The notes beneath the pieces were generated by a model. The model was not told the DNA's origin and made no database searches. It saw nothing but the letters and a program-made list of their open reading frames with translations. The position numbers were made by a program, and so were the translations under genes. Shown piece after piece: positions 56,600 to 60,000 of a DNA stretch of 60,000 nt; within the stretch, counting starts at the first letter, position 1; each line of letters starts with the position of its first letter. The stretch covers positions 8,980,485-9,040,484 of the forward strand of contig NC_134027.1 in assembly GCF_964204645.1 (NCBI RefSeq). The letters run 5' to 3'. Source of the stretch: Tubulanus polymorphus (Eukaryota; Nemertea; Palaeonemertea; Tubulaniformes; Tubulanidae).

Positions 56600-56850
56600 A
56601 TATTCATATTGGTAAAATTGGTACCTATTTTATATAATTTGTAATCGCAATTATTTGCAAAATTGTAGCTCATGACATGCTCCATGATTATGGCAGGTTT
56701 CAAGGTCATTGGTTTCTGTTAATGAACAGCAGGGGGCGTTGAATAGAGCAACAACATGGTATTTTGTATAATTTGGTACTGTTTTTTTGTTACGACAATC
56801 AATTGCAAAATTGACATGCTCTATGATTGTGGTGAGTTTCTATTTACTGC
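56600..56850. repeat. Diverged duplication, offset about 139 bp
   Basis: GACATGCTCCATGATTATGG then CAGGTTTC at 56674 recurs as GACATGCTCTATGATTGTGG then TGAGTTTC at 56813. ATTTTATATAATTTGTAATC and TTTTGTATAATTTGGTACTG with TTGCAAAATTG precede each. Non-coding. Confidence 0.75.
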
Positions 56851-57312
56851 TTTACTACATTTGTTCACCGTAGGCATGACGTCCCTGGGTCCCCATCTTT
56901 TCCAGATACCACAGTGAATTTGATTATATTTCCCCAGTAGTCCGTGGTCTGTTGTAACGTTTTGAGTCTGCAATGGATATTTTTTGATCGTTTTTATTCA
57001 GCTGAATAAAGATAACTGTAATGGTCGATTCGTTTTATTGTAAATACTAGCATTAGTGACAGCTGTCGTACAGAAGTAGATGAAGACTGAATATCTGCTG
57101 ATATTCATGGTACTGATAAGAATATTGTGGCAACTTTCAAAGCACTAAGCGTGCTCATCGACATGGCCAAGGTGTGCTATACTAAGTAGTCGGTCTATCA
57201 TGGTTTGTTCTTCTCAAATTGAATATATTTGGTATACAGCCTGTTGCATATGTGCTACTATTCAGCTGAAACTAACTCGAAGCCGAATGAGGATGTATCA
57301 ATTTTGGTACTA
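56851..57312. other. Unassigned sequence
   Basis: No recognised feature. Confidence 0.45.
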
Positions 57313-57495
57313 GAGGGGCCGCTGACCTGGATAACCTGAAAAACTCAGGGAATCAGAGAAATCTAGAAAAAAAACCAGGGAATTTGGATGAACTGTTGAC
57401 CAAAATTGTAACAGCGTAAACCAAGGGATTTCTCCATTCTCCTGGTAGGGAACAAACTCAGGGCATTTGTAAATGGGTGGAAAGTGGTCACCCTG
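57313..57495. mobile_element. Family F element with 8-bp flanking repeat
   Basis: Left end GAGGGGCCGCTGACCTGG and reversed right end CAGGGTGACCACTTTCCACC. The interior has AAAACTCAGGGAATCAGAG, AATCTAGAAAAAA, CAGGGAATTTGGATGAAC and TTTGTAAATGGGTGGAAAG. TGGTACTA on the left and TGGTACAG on the right look like an 8-bp target duplication with two changes. 8-bp duplications and CAGGG-type ends point to the hAT superfamily. Confidence 0.75.
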
Positions 57496-58680
57496 TGGTA
57501 CAGAATATAATGGATTGTTTGTCAGGTGGTAGCATAGATGTCGAATAGTGCCAGTTCTCTATATCAGAATAGAGCCGGCCAGTTGTCATGCCAAAACCAC
57601 CTTATGAATTGCACATTATATTAGATGAAATACCATTACAGCAGTCACAGTCACAGACCCATAGTATTTATTTCCTCATATACTCCATTCACTTTCTCGT
57701 TCGCAATTTCCCTCGTCTAATTGGATGCATGCAAATCAACTCATTTATACGATGACGACAGTGGACTTATGATATTGGCTGTTGGAGGCATTTGGTTGCC
57801 GTATAGAGAAGTAAAGCCTCCGTATGTCCAAATGCACACACCGGGTCAAAAGTTAGCTGTAAATTGCTGATCGCTATCATCTGGACTAGCAAATGCGCCC
57901 AGCACTGTTACTTGTACTTCCAGTAAAGTTACATCGATTTCAACTTAAGTCAAAAATGTATATAGTAGAACTTGGAGGTAATGCAGATGACCAGGGACTC
58001 AGCCCAGAATTCTTCGAATTAAGTAAAATCTGAATTATGAATGATGGTTTACAAGGTTCCAGGTTAAATGGGCAAAATATTTCATACAAATAAATGAAAA
58101 TTTGGATTGAAAATTCTGAATTGTATGAATCCTGCTGTATACAGAATTGTTGGTACTCTCTGTAGCAAAACCTGTCACATGATGAGAAAAACTAATGAAA
58201 AGAATGATTACAGAATAGCTACTTAAATTACTTTCTGTCGAAGAAAAAAAATAATCTATTTTTCACTTTAAGGAAATGAAAAATATAAATGCCGGGTTAA
58301 TATCAATAAGTTAGGGTGCAGTTACAGAGCACACAGGCTGTAACAATTCTGGCCATGCCTGTGATGACTGTACCAAAGTGACTGTACCAAAGTAACCAAA
58401 AATAGATTTTCTAGTGACTTCATCTTGAAAATGGTTTTAATGTATGATTTTCGCGAACAACCAGACCTTGTTGTGTTACCTATCTTTTAAAAAAGAAGTC
58501 GAGTTGTTCGTTCGAAAAAACACATGGAAATATAGTTCTACCCAGAAGAACAAAGAGAGAAAAGAACGTGTCTCACCTGAATTCTATCCTTTGCGATTAT
58601 TTCCAGCGGAATGCACTCAACAGATAGTAATCCATTTGTTGTTAATCACTCAATAAAACTCCTTCGCGCACAATGTAGAG
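57496..58680. other. Unassigned sequence
   Basis: A 70-codon plus-strand frame at 58444-58656 has no known motif. A direct repeat TGACTGTACCAAAGT occurs twice near 58367-58394. Nothing else recognised. Confidence 0.4.
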
Positions 58681-59860
58681 ACGAGTTGATTGCTCTGACG
58701 TAATGGCTCAACTAGCGACAGAGTGGACCCGAACTTACTGACGATGATGATGTTTGTAACGGTTGTTTTTTGTTTCGAAATCGTGTTTCAGTCCCTCGAG
58801 TCGGCGTGTAAGAAATCGCGATGCCGTTAGTGCCGTCAGTTGATGGCGCTTTGCGACGTTTTTTTATTCAAAGACAGCGACGACAAACTAATTGATGAGA
58901 TATATCGCGTGACGAAAATTTCGTCCATTTTTTTCAGGCTTCTTCAGTTTCTACTTACTGCACTCGAATGGAAAACAAAATATGAAACGCTCCTAGAATT
59001 TCTGTTAAAAGATTTACCTCAGCGTCGCGAAACGGCGGTGAAATTTGTATTTGGTAATCGCCGACGATTACCATTGAGAGACGTCTTCGTTTAAAAGTAA
59101 CGAGCGATTGATTTGGTGGTTAAATTTTTTGCGCTCACGGAGAAATAAGACGTTGCCGATAGTGAGAATAACCGAAGGATTTCACGAAATCCGGTCCGCG
59201 CGAATGAGACGTCGATTTTCCGTCTGGTCGAACGTCGTCGTCGTCGGTTAACCATCGATTAACTCGAAAAAATGAGCCGCGCGATCAAACGATCGCTAGT
59301 TATGATATTTCAATAATCTAGTTACTAAGCTCGTACGGTTACGGCTCGTGCTACGGCGATTCGATTATAAACAGTCAGATTCAAGCTTGCCGCAGTAGAA
59401 ACTTTTCAGCGCGTAGATGACGTGACGTAGATGACGCACGCATACGTTTGCGGTCTGGTCTGCTGCTCCCCGACGCGTATAGCGTTTATTAGACGAGAGC
59501 GATATTTAGGAGGTGATAGCGCATATTTAACTTCTGCCGTTCAACAGATGGTCGGAAGGATGCGCGCGGGTTTCGTTCATTGGTTCATTCATGCGAGCTA
59601 TCAACGCTCGCCGATGATTAATCTACATGGTCGAGCAATCGGGTTATTCACCCGTGTCAAATACTGGCTAAAACAACTGTTGTACAAGCGTGTACTATTT
59701 AGCGTTAAGAGATGCCTGTACTACTAGAATCCCCCATACGGATCACCGTCCTATTGACAAGATTTATAGGTCCGCATTGGGTTGATTTGTAACGAAGGTT
59801 AGAAAACGATTTTGGCGCGCAACGCATCGATTGTATACGTTCTTTGCCGAACACTTCAAA
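58681..59860 (+). other. CpG-richer segment with short open frames; possible exon or promoter
   Basis: Here CpG is visibly more frequent than in most of the window (CGTCGTCGTCGGTTAACC, GCGCGATCAAACGATCGC). An 84-codon frame (58840-59094) carries an acidic start and a Leu-rich part, then a basic LPQRRETAVKFVFGNRRRL stretch. A splice-acceptor-like TTTTTTTCAG|GC falls inside it at about 58939. A 98-codon frame follows at 59431-59727. I recognise neither. With chance frames of this length common in the window, a gene is only a possibility; an unmethylated CpG island is an alternative. Confidence 0.25.
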
Positions 59861-60000
59861 TTCAACAATAAATGGCACGATTAAATACTTCTGTTGTTTG
59901 ATAAATATTGCCTCGGTTTCCCAATCGGTATGCGGCTTTTACGAATATTTATGTCTTCTACATTTATTGCCGAATATGTCGAATTTTTGTCGAAATTGAT

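Noticed and set aside
1-60000. CRISPR arrays, operons, bacterial promoters or phage genes
   Set aside because: No regularly spaced short repeats with unique spacers, no dense coding; the sequence is eukaryotic in character.

Overview
The window looks like non-coding DNA from a eukaryote, most likely an invertebrate animal. It is moderately AT-rich and has no operon-like gene packing. No open frame over 300 codons exists on either strand, and the only frame with a recognisable protein family is a broken LINE reverse transcriptase. The repeat content (MITEs, tRNA-derived SINE-like units, a LINE with a short tandem 3' tail, Penelope-like termini) fits a marine invertebrate such as a mollusc or another lophotrochozoan. 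I cannot name the species, and no host exon could be supported.

The main component is a miniature inverted-repeat family, called family A here, found at about 17 places on both strands. Its best copy (13736-14065, about 330 bp) has termini reading AGCCGCGATCACACG and its reverse complement. A conserved block near the middle reads CCTAATTAGAGAGCGCGTTC, and the flanks are rich in GGCCCGGGCC/CCAAATTTGG modules. A second family, B (16413-16839, 4700-5286, probably 10185-10395), has an unrelated interior but nearly the same terminus (TAGCCGCGTTCACACTAG). Some A copies carry B-like ends, so the two were probably moved by the same transposase. Several nested insertions give relative ages: a LINE inside an A copy (22279-23590), a hairpin element plus a tRNA-like unit inside another A copy (24295-24750), and a palindrome-rich element between TTAA sites inside a B copy (4889-5245).

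Other repeats are: Penelope-like termini with a stem-loop followed by GAAACGTCGTG (721-1020, 47710-47880, 51831-52040, perhaps 34939-34985); three elements with CAGGGTGGCCACT-like ends (32741-32998, 48026-48305, 57313-57495); two copies of a CACCGCA-ended MITE (8190-8340, 54118-54290); a 784-bp element with long inverted ends (35004-35787); two GGCC/GGTCC-GTTCCA hairpins; and two or three tRNA-like units. Local tandem repeats range from 15 bp to about 185 bp per unit, including an exact 2 x 44 bp duplication (2510-2597) and a 43-bp array (20950-21150).

The stretches between these are AT-rich single-copy sequence with scattered stop codons. The last 1.3 kb (about 58680-59860) is richer in CpG and holds short open frames. 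It is the only place where I would look for an unrecognised exon or promoter, and support is weak. No genes work together here; the window is best read as a repeat landscape in an intergenic region or a long intron.
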